The translations under genes were made by a program, and so were the position numbers. A stretch of 64,000 bases of DNA. It comes from Aselliscus stoliczkanus (taxonomy: Eukaryota; Chordata; Mammalia; Chiroptera; Hipposideridae). Positions 19,985 to 29,974 of this stretch are shown one piece after another. The stretch is from positions 52,481,001 through 52,545,000 of the forward strand of contig CM066732.1 in assembly GCA_033961575.1 (NCBI GenBank), given 5' to 3'. The notes beneath the pieces were generated by a model. The model had not been told where the DNA came from and did not search any database. It saw only the letters and a list, made by a program, of their open reading frames with translations. Positions within the stretch are counted from its first letter, which is position 1, and each line of letters opens with the position of its first letter.

Positions 19985-20947
19985 GAATGGAGAGCCCAGC
20001 CTTGCAGCCCACAGCCCGCCCTTTAAACAAAGCACTCTCCCTGGCCTGCTGGGAGCCCCTCAGAGCACCCAAGGAAGGGGTTGGTGTCTGTTACATCGAG
20101 GAATCCTCTGCATCCTCATGGCCCCAGGTGTGTTTTCAAGTCCTTGAGGAATTCACTTTCACACTTCTTCATCTGCTGCCAGAGAACACAGAGTGCTTTT
20201 TGATGGAGTGGTTTTGTAGCCAATGGTTACAGGTATCTAGAACCTTTATTCACAACCACGCAGCCCTCACCTGCCAGTGTGTGTGGTGTGAACAGAACTT
20301 CCCCAAGGGGCAACAAGTTCTAGAAGCAACCCCTCAGAGCAGGAATGGTTTGGTGACCCACAGCAACACTTATTTGGAACAGGTGACTGAGGGCTGAAGC
20401 TTTCCACTTGAAATGGGGGACAATACACACTCTTTCTCCCAACTGCCAGTTCCTCTCCACACCTTGGAATGAGTCCTCCCTGCCCTGTGGGACTCCGCAA
20501 GGCTCTGAGGAGCTGGCCTAACTCAGGTGGACACGCTGCTGGAAGGACCTGGCCGACACAACCCAGAGTGGATGCCACATAAGCTGACGGGTTTTCTGCA
20601 GACACAATACACAATTAAAATTGTTTTCTTTCATACCCCTCGTTGTCCTGCTCAAGGTCGTGAAGCACAGCTCGACCTCTTTTCTGGCTGCTAACTAATC
20701 AGTTTACGGCCTCCTTCTCCTCCCCCCACACCCCTGCCAAATGCAAACAAGATTTTACTGGGCCCAGACTCACAGCACCACCGTTTTTCTCTCTCTCCTT
20801 GCTTCTCTCTCTAATAAATCTTTTTTTTAATTTTTTTCAACAAACTACTGATTATTTTCCCTCACTAGGATGACCAACATCCCATATTTTCCTAGCTGAG
20901 GGGATCCCTAGGATGGTGGACTTTCAGTTTTAAAAATAAGACCATTT
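19985..20947. other. Noncoding DNA, no feature recognised
   Basis: The 146-codon plus frame at 19957-20397 starts inside the SINE and has no domain I recognise. A TTTTTTTAATTTTTTTC segment near 20821 is A/T-rich. No gene is supported. Confidence 0.4.
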
Positions 20948-21399
20948 GGGCCAGCCAAGTGGCAAGTTGGTTAAGAGTTGGCTTGGGACTCCAGCTCTGA
21001 GCATCAGAGTCCTGGTTCAGTTCCCACATGAGGGCCAGTGACACTGCCCTCCACAGCTAAGATGGTGAACAACAGCTCCACCTGGAGCTGGGCTGCTGTG
21101 AGTCCCCGGGACAGCATAGCTGCAGCCCCTGATGCAGTGGGCTGCCATAGGCTACAGTGAGAGGCTGGCAGCCAGTGTGAGCTGCCCATAGCCGCTGTGA
21201 GCAACCATCCAGAGGCAGGTGACCGATCTGCCTCACCCAAGAAGAGCACAATGATGATACCAACATGGGCCAGTGAAGCAATGTCCTCCACAACTAGACT
21301 GAAGAACAAAAAGACAGCAACTTGTCTGTTCCCCTTCCCCGATTCCCTAATGCTGTTCCCCTCCTTCAATTCCCCAATAAAATCTTAAAAAAAAAAAAA
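20948..21399 (+). mobile_element. tRNA-headed SINE, long form
   Basis: Complete long-form copy. It has the head GGGCCAGCCAAGTGGCAAG, CACATGAGGGCCAGTGACAC, repeated GAGGCTGGCAGCCAGTGTGA-type motifs, CACAACTAGACTGAAGAAC and a CCCCAATAAAATC end. The target-site duplication is ATAAGACCATTT upstream and ATGAGACCATTC downstream. It joins the short-form 3' block (CCAGTGACACTGCCCTC) to the long body. Confidence 0.9.
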
Positions 21400-22310
21400 T
21401 GAGACCATTCTAAACAAACCAGGACAAGTTAGTCACCTTATCACTTACATGTGAGACTATTTCTGTGTAAAATAACTGTCTCTTGTTATTATTTTTCAAA
21501 ATTATTTTTCAGTGACAGTTGACATTCCATATCATCTTAGTTTCATGTGTACAGAATAGTGGTTAGACTACTATATAACCTAAGTTATTACTTGATAGTA
21601 CTTAACATATGATACATTTAAAATGCATACTAAGTGCTCAATAAATATTACCCACCAGTATAATTTTTGTCGTGTTATATTCCATCTGTTCATGTGCAAT
21701 GTCACCCCTACCCCAGAGACATTCCTTTTACCCTCCCCCCCAGGCCCACAGCACAGCCATATACCCCATAGAGTGCTTGTGATCAGTCCAATGGCATCAT
21801 TTTAATTCAACAACATTGACTGGGTTCGTTCCATGTCCCAAACACTGTGCTAGGCTGAGATTCAGCAGCAAACTCTGAATCCAGTAGCTTGACCTGTGCG
21901 AGGCTTATAGCTGAGTGCAGGCGATGCCCATTGAATAAATGGACATCCAAGTTAATATTCTACTTATGCATTGTGATAAAAATGTGCAGGGCTGAGCTAT
22001 CAGCAGTTCTGCCAATTTTGGTTAGTCTTCAAGCTCTTAAGAGTAGTAGACCAGAAGATCTAGTTATTTAAACAAAGCCAATGGTGAAAAGTGTAAAGCT
22101 AGATGTTCCCATAACATAAATAATCATTCCCCATTCAGCCACTTTGCAAGAATTGTCATAGACCCACATGCCACAATCTGAGCATCTAAAATTCTATTTT
22201 GATACCAGAGCTGGTTATAAAGAGAGTGCTCTTGGCTTTAGAAAGGACCCCCACCACCACCTTTCTCAGAGGCTCCTGTATAAATCCAGACCATGGTGGG
22301 TGGAGGAAAG
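21400..22310. other. AT-rich noncoding DNA with old LINE-like pieces
   Basis: At 21490-21720 the text resembles an L1 terminal region (GACAGTTGACATTCCATATC, GTGTACAGAATAGTGGTTAG). At 21790-21885 a piece resembles an inverted L2 tail (ACACTGTGCTAGGCTGAGAT). Both are weak. The remainder to 22310 is featureless. Confidence 0.4.
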
Positions 22311-22329
22311 AGGCTGAGACTCAGGATCT

Positions 22330-22510
22330 CAAGACCTTTGGGGTCAAGACCTCATCTCGCCCTTACTAACAATGGCCTATGTGGCTGTGATCCCCTCTGA
22401 GCTTCACTTCTCTCGCCTGTAACTGGGTACAATAATTATACCTGCCCCACCCCCACCCCCCAGGCCTCGCTGGATTTGTATGAGATAAAAGAGTAAAGCC
22501 CTGGGAAAAC
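22330..22510 (+). mobile_element. MIR SINE
   Basis: Contains CTGTGATCCCCTCTGAGCTT, TAACTGGGTACAATAATTAT and a TGGATTTGTATGAGATAAAA 3' segment in MIR order. The array of C residues at 22444-22460 is an interruption. Confidence 0.6.
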
Positions 22511-22649
22511 GGTAGCTCTCGGCTCTCCGTCTCCCTCCAAGTTGTCAGCTACTTTGGGACAGACGCAGTGAGTACCTAGAATGTAGGGGAACAGGGGATG
22601 TCTGATAAATGGTTGGATAAAGTAATGAGGTATAAAGAGGTATGAACGG

Positions 22650-22840
22650 ATGGACACACAGGCTCTAGATTCAGACAAACAGGTGTGCCTCCAAGCTCTA
22701 GCCCCTTCTGGTTGTGTGACCTTAGACGAGTGGCTGGATCTCTCTCTACCTCAGTTTCCCCAACAATGTGGTGGGGGTAATAATGTCCACTTTTCAAGGA
22801 GGTGTAGGAAGATAAGGCAGTGAAAACACGGGGGCTAGCA
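22650..22840 (+). mobile_element. MIR SINE
   Basis: Good MIR order: TCTAGATTCAGACAAACAGG, CTTCTGGTTGTGTGACCTTA, TCTACCTCAGTTTCCCCAAC and GGGGGTAATAATGTCC. Confidence 0.85.
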
Positions 22841-22869
22841 TAGCATCCAACCACAGTTTCCAGCCGCAA

Positions 22870-23030
22870 CCCTCCAACCATCCGCGCCCTTCCTGCCTGT
22901 GAGCCTTTGTATGTGCTGCTCCCTTTGCCTGGGATGCACTTCTCCCAACGTTCAGTGCGGCTGCGCTTGCTCATCCTTCAGTCCGTACTTTAAACATCAT
23001 GTCCTTGGAGAGGCCCTTCCTGACCACCCC
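22870..23030 (+). mobile_element. L2 LINE fragment
   Basis: L2 3' coding/UTR landmarks in order: CTTTGTATGTGCTGCTCCCT, TTGCCTGGGATGCACTTCTC, then CCTTCAGTCCGTACTTTAAA and GAGAGGCCCTTCCTGACCAC. Confidence 0.85.
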
Positions 23031-23034
23031 ACTT

Positions 23035-23455
23035 CAGTAGGATTTCCTCCGTAAACATCTATTTGAAGGCTGAAAATGGTGGTATTGCTCCATAAAACAC
23101 GGACCCAAAACGCGGCTGAAAACAAACATCTGGTCTCCCACAGCTCTGAGTCGGGGACCCTCCCATGCTTAGCGGGGCTCTCTGGCCCAGGGTCCCATCT
23201 GGCTGGAGCCAAGGTGCTGGCTGAGGCTGCCATGACCTGAAGGCCCCCCTCCAGGCTCACTCAGGGGGCTGCTGGCGCAGACATGGGTTCCCTGCCCTGT
23301 GGCCTCCCGTAGGGCTCTGCAAAGTGGCTTCTCTCAGAGTTAGGGCTCAGACAGAGAGAGGCTGGTGACAGGCACGGCAGAAGTCCTGATCTTTCTATAA
23401 TCCTCAGAGTGACATCCCATGACTTGTGCCATCTTTCGTTCTTTAAAAGGAAGTC
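23035..23455. other. Noncoding DNA, no feature recognised
   Basis: Single-copy sequence. No gene seen. Confidence 0.35.
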
Positions 23456-23456
23456 A

Positions 23457-23862
23457 GGGGGCCGGCCGACTGGCGCATTGGTTAAGCGCTGGTTTTGGGA
23501 AGCCAGCGGCCCCGGTTCGGATCCCACATGAAGGCCAGTGACACTGCCCTCTACAGCTAACAACAGCTCCACCTGGAGCTGGGCTGTGCAAGCCCCGGTG
23601 ATGGTGTGGGCTGCAGCCCCTGCTGCAGTGGGCTGCCATAGGCTACAGTGAGTGGCCGGCAGCCAGCGTGAGCGGCCAATAGCTGCGGTGAGCGACCATC
23701 CAGAGGCCGGCGACCAATCTGCCTCATCCGGGAAGAGCTCAATGATGATACCAACAGTGAAGCAACATCCTCCACAACTAAACTGAAGAACAAAAAGACA
23801 GCAACTTGTCTGTTCCCCTTCCCCGATTCCCCAATAAAATCTTTAAAAAAAAAAAAAAAAAA
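23457..23862 (+). mobile_element. tRNA-headed SINE, long form
   Basis: Head GGGGGCCGGCCGACTGGCGC, the hairpin segment GCTGGTTTTGGGAAGCCAGC, the long body with GAGTGGCCGGCAGCCAGCGT and CACAACTAAACTGAAGAAC, and the CCCCAATAAAATCTTT end with an A tail. It is followed directly by a second SINE. The flank AAAAGGAAGTCAG occurs before it, between the two, and after the second. Confidence 0.9.
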
Positions 23863-23870
23863 GGAAGTCA

Positions 23871-23965
23871 GGGCCGGCCGAGTGGCGCAGTGGTTAAGTG
23901 CTGGCTTGGGAAGCCAGCGGCCCCGGTTCGGTCCCACATATGAGGGCCAGTGACACTGCCCTCAA

Positions 23966-24010
<45 letters not shown>
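23871..24010 (+). mobile_element. tRNA-headed SINE, short form with AAT tail
   Basis: Head and hairpin as in other short copies, ending CCAGTGACACTGCCCTC with a tail of about 13 AAT units. It lies next to the long SINE and shares its target site; the third flank copy is AAAAGGAAGTCA at 24007-24018. The AAT array gives spurious Ile or Tyr runs in translation. Confidence 0.9.
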
Positions 24011-24019
24011 GGAAGTCAC

Positions 24020-26300
24020 CAGGCCCAGGCCACACGACGGGCACAACATTCCAGGCGGAGTGACTCCCAGGAGGCAGGGTTGTTGGCGGTCCTTCGAGGC
24101 TGCCTCCCAGGGTAACATTTGTCACAGTTCCCCAATGTATTCTTTCCCAGTTGTTCCTTTCACCTCTCTAGAGTGAGACACCCTCTGCACGACAGCAACT
24201 CTGTGAGGGCAGGAACCATATGCCCAGTGCCAGGCGCATGTGGGAGTTCCGTAAGCAGCCAGGAAACAGATTCGGAAGGCCCAGCCCCGAGCTCTGGGCG
24301 AGTGGAGAGTGAGGCTCAGGCTGGTCTGTCAGGCCCCAAGCAGACAACTGACCGCACACGCACAGCAGGCCGTGTCTTCACTGTTCCGCCGTTTAAACCT
24401 CACAAGGGACCATGGCTCTTGCCTTGCAAAGTGACGGAGAAATTTCCCAATTTCTGCAGAAGGATTTGTTTTGCCTTCTGGGTCCCTGTCATAATTTCCG
24501 ATATTGTGCCAACTCATCCCTCTGTGTCAGGGGGACCAGCAGGGGAGTCACAGACGGACAGAAGAAGGTGGAAAGTTCTTCAGGGCACAATCATCCTCTG
24601 AAAGGTTTAGACGCGCTGACGGCCAGGGCCCCGAGTGCTGTCTGTCTGCTGCCTGCTGCCCCGTTTGACGAATCGTTTGCCAAAGAGCCAGGCCAGCGGG
24701 AGCTTTGACCTTGGAGGGAGAGTGATCTGTCTTCATGGAAACACACTGTCATAAGCACATGTCTCAATTTTGCTGGGGCAGGTGCTGGGGCTGTGCGAGA
24801 AAAGAGCCTTGGACATGGCTAAGGAGGAAAAATGTGTGACCCATCCAGGGGTGCAGAAACAGCTAAAATTAACCCAGAGCAACCCTAGAGAGCAGGGCTG
24901 GAATTCAGCACGTTTTCCTCCAGCGGCCGTGAGTCCTCAGCAAGGCCAGCGGCACAGTCGCTCCTTCCTTGGGGGAATTCATGGGCCCCTCACTTCCCAT
25001 CTTCCATGACCAGGCTCTCCATCTGTCAGCCAAGGGCACACGGGGCAGGCATCTTTGGAGGCAGTTCCTGTGGCATCTGGGCCCCTCGCAGTAAAAGCCT
25101 GTGCTGGCCCCTGTTTCATCCTGAAGGTCAAGGAGGTGATGCCCTAGGGACCAGGGTGAGTGGCCTGGCTGAGCTGTGCCCCTCTGTCTGTGCTGACAGC
25201 TCGGGGGAGATTTATCTGCAGGATCTGGGCCCCCGCAGAAGCAGGCAGCTCATGAATCCAGAGGAAAAGCATTGGCTGGAGGGTGTGTGCTTATTAAAGA
25301 AGAGACAGGACGGGAAGAAGCTCGGAGCTCCTGCCGGGCCCCCACTTTGAGTGACACAGGGTATGGGGTATTGTGGGATGGCTGGGCTGGGCTACTGTGG
25401 GATGAATTGGACAAACGGATCATGTTCATGGGGAAAAACTAAAAGCCAGAGGTGCCCCAAGAAGCTGATGGGGGGCAACTGATACAGAGGCATTTGCCAG
25501 GAAGGGGGTGACCAGTGAGGGACTGGCCTTGAGGGTCACAGCCCCGAGGCAGAGCACAGGGACTTGCTGTCACAATGATGTGTCATCCCCTTCTCTGACC
25601 TTGCAGTGACTGGTGGAGGAGGCAAGGGTCCAGGACCTAGTGAGGGGAAGGTTTCATCACTCGGAGGAGGGGCCAGGGTCAACCGGCCTGGAGACAGAGG
25701 GCTGGACAAGATGACCTCCAAAGAGTTGCTTCCCAGACGCTGTGGTTTCTCTCCAATTTCTGGTGGTGGATGTCTTTTCTTGTCTTCTGTGTCTGTCTGT
25801 TTGCCAGAGTCATTCTTAGGGCACTGAATGCAGGGGAGCCAAAGACTCAGTCCGGAGTTTTTAATGGTGATGTTTTGAGTATTTGTTGTCATTTTTGCTT
25901 CACGCTCCATGAAGTGAGAGCACACTGTAACCCATGAGCCAGACTCAATGCAAGCGAATTGCCCAGACCTGACCCCAGCCAGATATGCAGGAGCTCAAAG
26001 CAGCTGTGCAAAGGTGTCCCAGCCCTGGGGGCCCATGGGGGTCTGAGAAACAGGGAGCCCCAGAACTAAGGCATCAGGGTTTGTAAGGGGATGCACAAGA
26101 AAATTGAGAACATCCCCAAACTCGATGCTAAGGGCATAGTCAGTACCAAGTATAGCCCCAAATCTTTACCCAACAGCTGACAATTACACGGTATTACCCA
26201 ATGTCACTGGTAGGATCCAAGCAACATAGGACTGGCCCACGACAGCTTTTCTGAGCGTATGTGTCTCTTCCACATCTATCCTCAATTTAATTTTACCTCC
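24020..26300. other. Single-copy noncoding DNA
   Basis: Over 2 kb without a gene I can support. A possible L2 tail lies at 24165-24255 (CTCTGTGAGGGCAGGAACCA, CCAGTGCCAGGCGCATGTGG). The frames of 98-160 codons at 24119-24708 overlap on both strands with no recognisable domain. The block at 24410-24510 (GACGGAGAAATTTCCCAATT, TTCCGATATTGTGCC) has a less repeat-like, possibly conserved character. No RNA gene is visible. Confidence 0.4.
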
Positions 26301-26304
26301 GCTG

Positions 26305-26680
26305 ATGGTTAATTTTATGTGTCAACTTGACCTGGACATGAGATGCCCAGATATTTGGCTAAACATTATCTTAATGTGTCTGTGAGAGTGTTTCCAGATG
26401 AGATTAGCATTTGAATTGCTAAACTGAGTAGAGCAGATGCCCCCCCCACCTGTCCCCCAGTGTAGGTGGGCCTCATCCAGTCTGTTGAGGGCTTGAAGAG
26501 AACAAAAGTGGGAGGAGGAAGGATTCACGCTCTGCCTGGCTGCTGGACTTACACCCTCAGCTCCCCTGGTCCCGGACCTCCAGGCTTGGATGAAACTGTG
26601 CCACCGGCTTTCCGGGGCATCCAGAGATCAACAAATCAGGGACTTTTCAGCCCTGTGCGAGCCAATTCCCTATAATCAAT

Positions 26681-26682
<2 letters not shown>
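26305..26682 (+). mobile_element. LTR-like repeat
   Basis: Starts GGTTAATTTTATGTGTCAAC, then GATGCCCAGATATTTGGC, GTGTCTGTGAGAGTGTTTCC, GAGATTAGCATTTGAATTGC and CATCCAGTCTGTTGAGGGC, and near the 3' end CGAGCCAATTCCCTATAATC. This is the order of a common mammalian interspersed repeat of LTR type. I am not certain of the family name. Its 3' end passes into the CT/TA simple repeat, as is usual for this family. Confidence 0.65.
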
Positions 26683-26731
<49 letters not shown>

Positions 26732-26736
26732 TCTCT

Positions 26737-26789
<53 letters not shown>
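26683..26789. repeat. (CT)n(TA)n compound microsatellite
   Basis: About 55 bp of CT followed by about 50 bp of TA. The junction lies at about 26737-26742. The TA part is a likely replication- and assembly-unstable site. Confidence 0.95.
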
Positions 26790-26792
<3 letters not shown>

Positions 26793-26799
26793 GAATTTC

Positions 26800-28390
26800 C
26801 ACACAGAATGATATTGATCTGATCACCTCTATTGTAGCCTGGAAAATATTTTGAGTCTTTGGGTAGGAGTACTCTTATAAAGGCTTAAAATTAGAGTGAT
26901 TGAAGATCTCTGAACAATGGTTAAAGAGCTATTGATATTTTTAAAGGAAATAACACACTGAAGGCAACCACACCAAGGGAAAGTATCATATGGATTCCAC
27001 TCATATTTATGGCAAAACCTACCAAGTTCCTCTTCCGCTTTCCTTTAGATTTGGGGGATTTGTGTACGCTACTCAACCATTCTTACAAGGTCGCCAAGGT
27101 TCAAAAATTTGAAAAGAAATAAAATACACAGACACTCAAGTTCCATCACCAGACAGCTATTACTCTGTGGGCTTGGGTAGCCAGATCACCTAATATTTCA
27201 GCAGAATCCATACCTCTAGATTTTAAGTGATATAGCCAATTTTTAAATGTATTCAACTCAATTTGATGTTTTCAGTCACCAAAGAAGTGATTTGATCACC
27301 ATGACAAAAGAAAACATGACTGAGTGCTGGACTCTCCCCACTGGCAAACATCAACTGGACCTGATTTGGGGATCTGATCTCTGGGTAACTGATGGTCATT
27401 TTATTTTCTGGTTGTTTGGATTATGGGTGTTGTTTATTTGTTTGTTTGTTTGTTTGTTTTTACACCAAAGGGTCATGGAGAGATAGTAAAGGGAAAAGAG
27501 GAAAAGGAAGCAACATAACCCAAGGTGAGTCCATTTTGCTCCTACAAACGTGCTTAGATGAGTCTCATGGTATCTGAAATGCCATCAAAGGGCACAGCTG
27601 AAAGTGTGAAGGTTCTGTGACAGGTAGACTGAGAGAGAGGAGCAGGGAGAATAATGAAGTTTTCTGGGCTAGCCCAGGGCTGCTCAGCCTCCCAACATCC
27701 CCCAGGGACTCTTTTTAAAATGACAGTTGCTTGTTCTGCAAAGGTTCCCCTTCCACTGGCTGACCATGAACAGTCACTGAAATTAAGGTCTCCAGGTCAC
27801 TCTAATCTGTGTACTACACACTGATCAATAACACAGGGAGTTAGCACCCCTCCCATAAACACGTAACTCAATCAGCGTTGTGAAGGTGGGGGCAGGATTG
27901 TGCCCCCAAAAGCCTGCTGTGAACAGCAGAAAATGTGGGTGATTTCATTAACTGAGATTGCTTTGTCATATTTCTGCTGAACTAAAGGATAACTGAAATG
28001 AGCATGAATAATTCAGCACCATGGTCAGGGCTGAAGAACATCGGGTCCCAGTCCCTCCCAACCTTGGGGTCCTCCTGAATGTGGTCCCAGAAACGGCCTG
28101 GACCCCCATGGCCGTGGGAAACCCCAGAGGCAGGGCCTGTGCCATTCCCCAAGGTCAGTTAAACCGGAGGGGTTTTCTGGCCCCCAAAGGAGGGGGAGTC
28201 CTTCTGGGGCAGAGATGAGGTAAGCCCCAGGCCAGCCTGGGGTCAGGCCTCCTGGGCAGTGTCTGGGAGCTCAGGGAATGGAGGGCTCCCAGGCCAGACT
28301 TTGCTTCTTTCTTTCGATGCTGTTTTCCTCAGAGGCAGACATGGATTTTCTTTAGACCCAAGGGACTGATTGGGGTAAATCTCAAACAGA
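26800..28390. other. AT-rich noncoding DNA, no gene recognised
   Basis: Mostly unique AT-rich sequence. A (TTTG)n run lies at about 27436-27459. An AAG-GTGAGT donor-like site near 27525 has no convincing acceptor partner. The block 27940-28020 (TTTCATTAACTGAGATTGC, GAGCATGAATAATTCAGCAC) has enhancer-like composition. No gene is supported. Confidence 0.4.
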
Positions 28391-28394
28391 ACTT

Positions 28395-28515
28395 TCCTTT
28401 CTATCTGATCTTTCTCCACTTCGCTGCCCTCCTCACCACTTTCCTCTTTCTCTTCTCTCTCTCCTCTGACCCTTTTCTTCTCCTTTTCTCTATTTATCAT
28501 CTCTCTTCCTTTCAT
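28395..28515. repeat. Pyrimidine-rich tract
   Basis: About 120 bp of CT-rich, imperfect TTTCTC / CTCTTTC steps on the plus strand. It gives an Arg/Glu/Lys-rich frame on the minus strand (28243-28515) that is not a gene. Confidence 0.75.
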
Positions 28516-28519
28516 GGAA

Positions 28520-28920
28520 TTTTAGCATCCAGAGGCAAAACAAAGCTTCTGATGCCAGTAATAGCAAACTCAGATGCCTGTAGGGGCCCGAGGGTCAAGG
28601 AATATGTAAAGCGGGTAGTCCTAGGGAGAGCTGCTCCAGCGGACAGCTCAGCAGTGTGTCCCCTGCCTAAATCCATGCAAGTTTCATATTGTTAAAATCC
28701 AATGCTGGCCAAACAAAACACATCTAGGACCCGAAGGGGCCCATGAGTCCCCAGTGTGTGACCCCACGGCTAGCTCCCTTTTTTACAAGGAATGAAATCA
28801 AGGATCAGAGGAAGAGACGAGACTGGCTCAGGGTCCCTCAGGAGGTAGAGTCTCCCAGCTTCCAGCCTGTAGATCTTTCCAGAACGCCTGAGCTTTTCCC
28901 TCCACACCCTCTGGGCATTT
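28520..28920. other. Noncoding DNA, no feature recognised
   Basis: No gene or repeat recognised. Confidence 0.35.
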
Positions 28921-28924
28921 ATTC

Positions 28925-29040
28925 ATTCACTGGTGTTTATTTCCTCCTTCAGCTCTGACCTATTCCCAGCCCCAGGCACTGAGGACACAGGGGAACCAGC
29001 TAAGACCCTGCCCTCCAGAACCTCAGTCTGTGGGAGGTCA
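28925..29040 (-). mobile_element. Probable L2 LINE 3' fragment
   Basis: Reads as an inverted L2 tail: ATTCATTCACTGGTGTTTAT, CCCAGCCCCAGGCACTGAGG and a CCCTGCCCTCCAGAACCTCA segment. Diverged. Confidence 0.5.
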
Positions 29041-29044
29041 GGTG

Positions 29045-29835
29045 GTGGTCCTCAGTGTGACCAGGGCTGGGGCAGGGTCACAGGCCATCGGCATGGGATC
29101 CCCACGAGCACCAGAGACTCCCTCTGACCTTGGACGGTTACCTGGAAACTCCAGGTTATTAATCAATGGCTCCTGAGTGATTAGCTGAAGCAGATATCAC
29201 CACGACAAAAATGTCCACCTGTTAACCCCCCATGAGGCAGCTTGAGAATGGCCTTGGCATCCTGGTTAGCCAGCTAACCCCTCCTCCCCTCCCAGAGCAG
29301 GACCGGATGAGTCTGCCTGGCCCACCCACGGCCTTCCGGGCCCAGGCCTGGGACACTATAGCTGAAATGAAAATCATGTGGCCGCAGCATGGCAGAAGCA
29401 AACGTGAGTGCAGGCAAGGGGCCCACAGGCCAGGCTTTATTTCTCAGGCTTCTCTAAGCTTCCCAGGACCGTGTTTGTCATGTGTGGGCCACAGGCACTT
29501 AGAAAATGTACAATCTCACTCACTCACTTGAAGGTCCACTCCACAAGCATCTGCCAAGTGCCCCCTGTGATCAAGGCCCAGAAATGGATGAGACATGGGC
29601 GCGGCCTTGAGCCCCAGCATCCCGGGGGAGACGGCCACTGTCACCACTCTTTCAGGGGCAGGATGAGAAAACCTGGACAATACACAGCCTGGGGACTTCC
29701 TTTTGTGCTTCTTGCCTTCTCCTCCTTGGGGATTCCCCTGACCTCTGGCCTCAGTCTCCAATTTTGCTTCTAACTCCATTTTGGAGTCTCAAATAGCCTC
29801 CAGATCCTCTTCAGATTCTCATCCCTTTAGCGCTC
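29045..29835. other. Noncoding DNA; candidate conserved block at 29120-29220
   Basis: The stretch 29130-29220 has GGAAACTCCAGGTTATTAAT, CAATGGCTCCTGAGTGATTA and GCTGAAGCAGATATCACC, and does not resemble a repeat. The rest includes an inverted L2-like piece at 29510-29600 (GCATCTGCCAAGTGCCCCCT). The 121-codon frame at 29408-29773 has no recognisable domain. Confidence 0.35.
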
Positions 29836-29839
29836 ACCA

Positions 29840-29970
29840 CAGTCCTTGGAGAAATACTGGGCTCCTTTTAGCCCTCTGTCACAGAGGAGAAATCTGAGGT
29901 CCAGAAAGGTGAAAGATCCACTCAAGTCACAGGGGTAAGTGGCAGAGCTGGGATGCAGCCCGGCCAGCTC
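29840..29970 (-). mobile_element. MIR SINE
   Basis: Inverted MIR: TCACAGAGGAGAAATCTGAG, GTCCAGAAAGGTGAAAGATC, TCACAGGGGTAAGTGGCAGA and GCTGGGATGCAGCCCG in order. Confidence 0.82.
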
Positions 29971-29974
29971 TTTA

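Noticed and set aside
19957..20397. 146-codon plus-strand frame
   Set aside because: It starts inside the SINE A tail (Lys-rich start) and continues into unique DNA without any domain.
24119..24601. 160-codon plus-strand frame
   Set aside because: No recognisable domain, and it overlaps open frames on the opposite strand.
27520..27535. Strong donor-like site AAG-GTGAGT
   Set aside because: No convincing acceptor lies upstream at exon-like distance and no coding frame is recognised.
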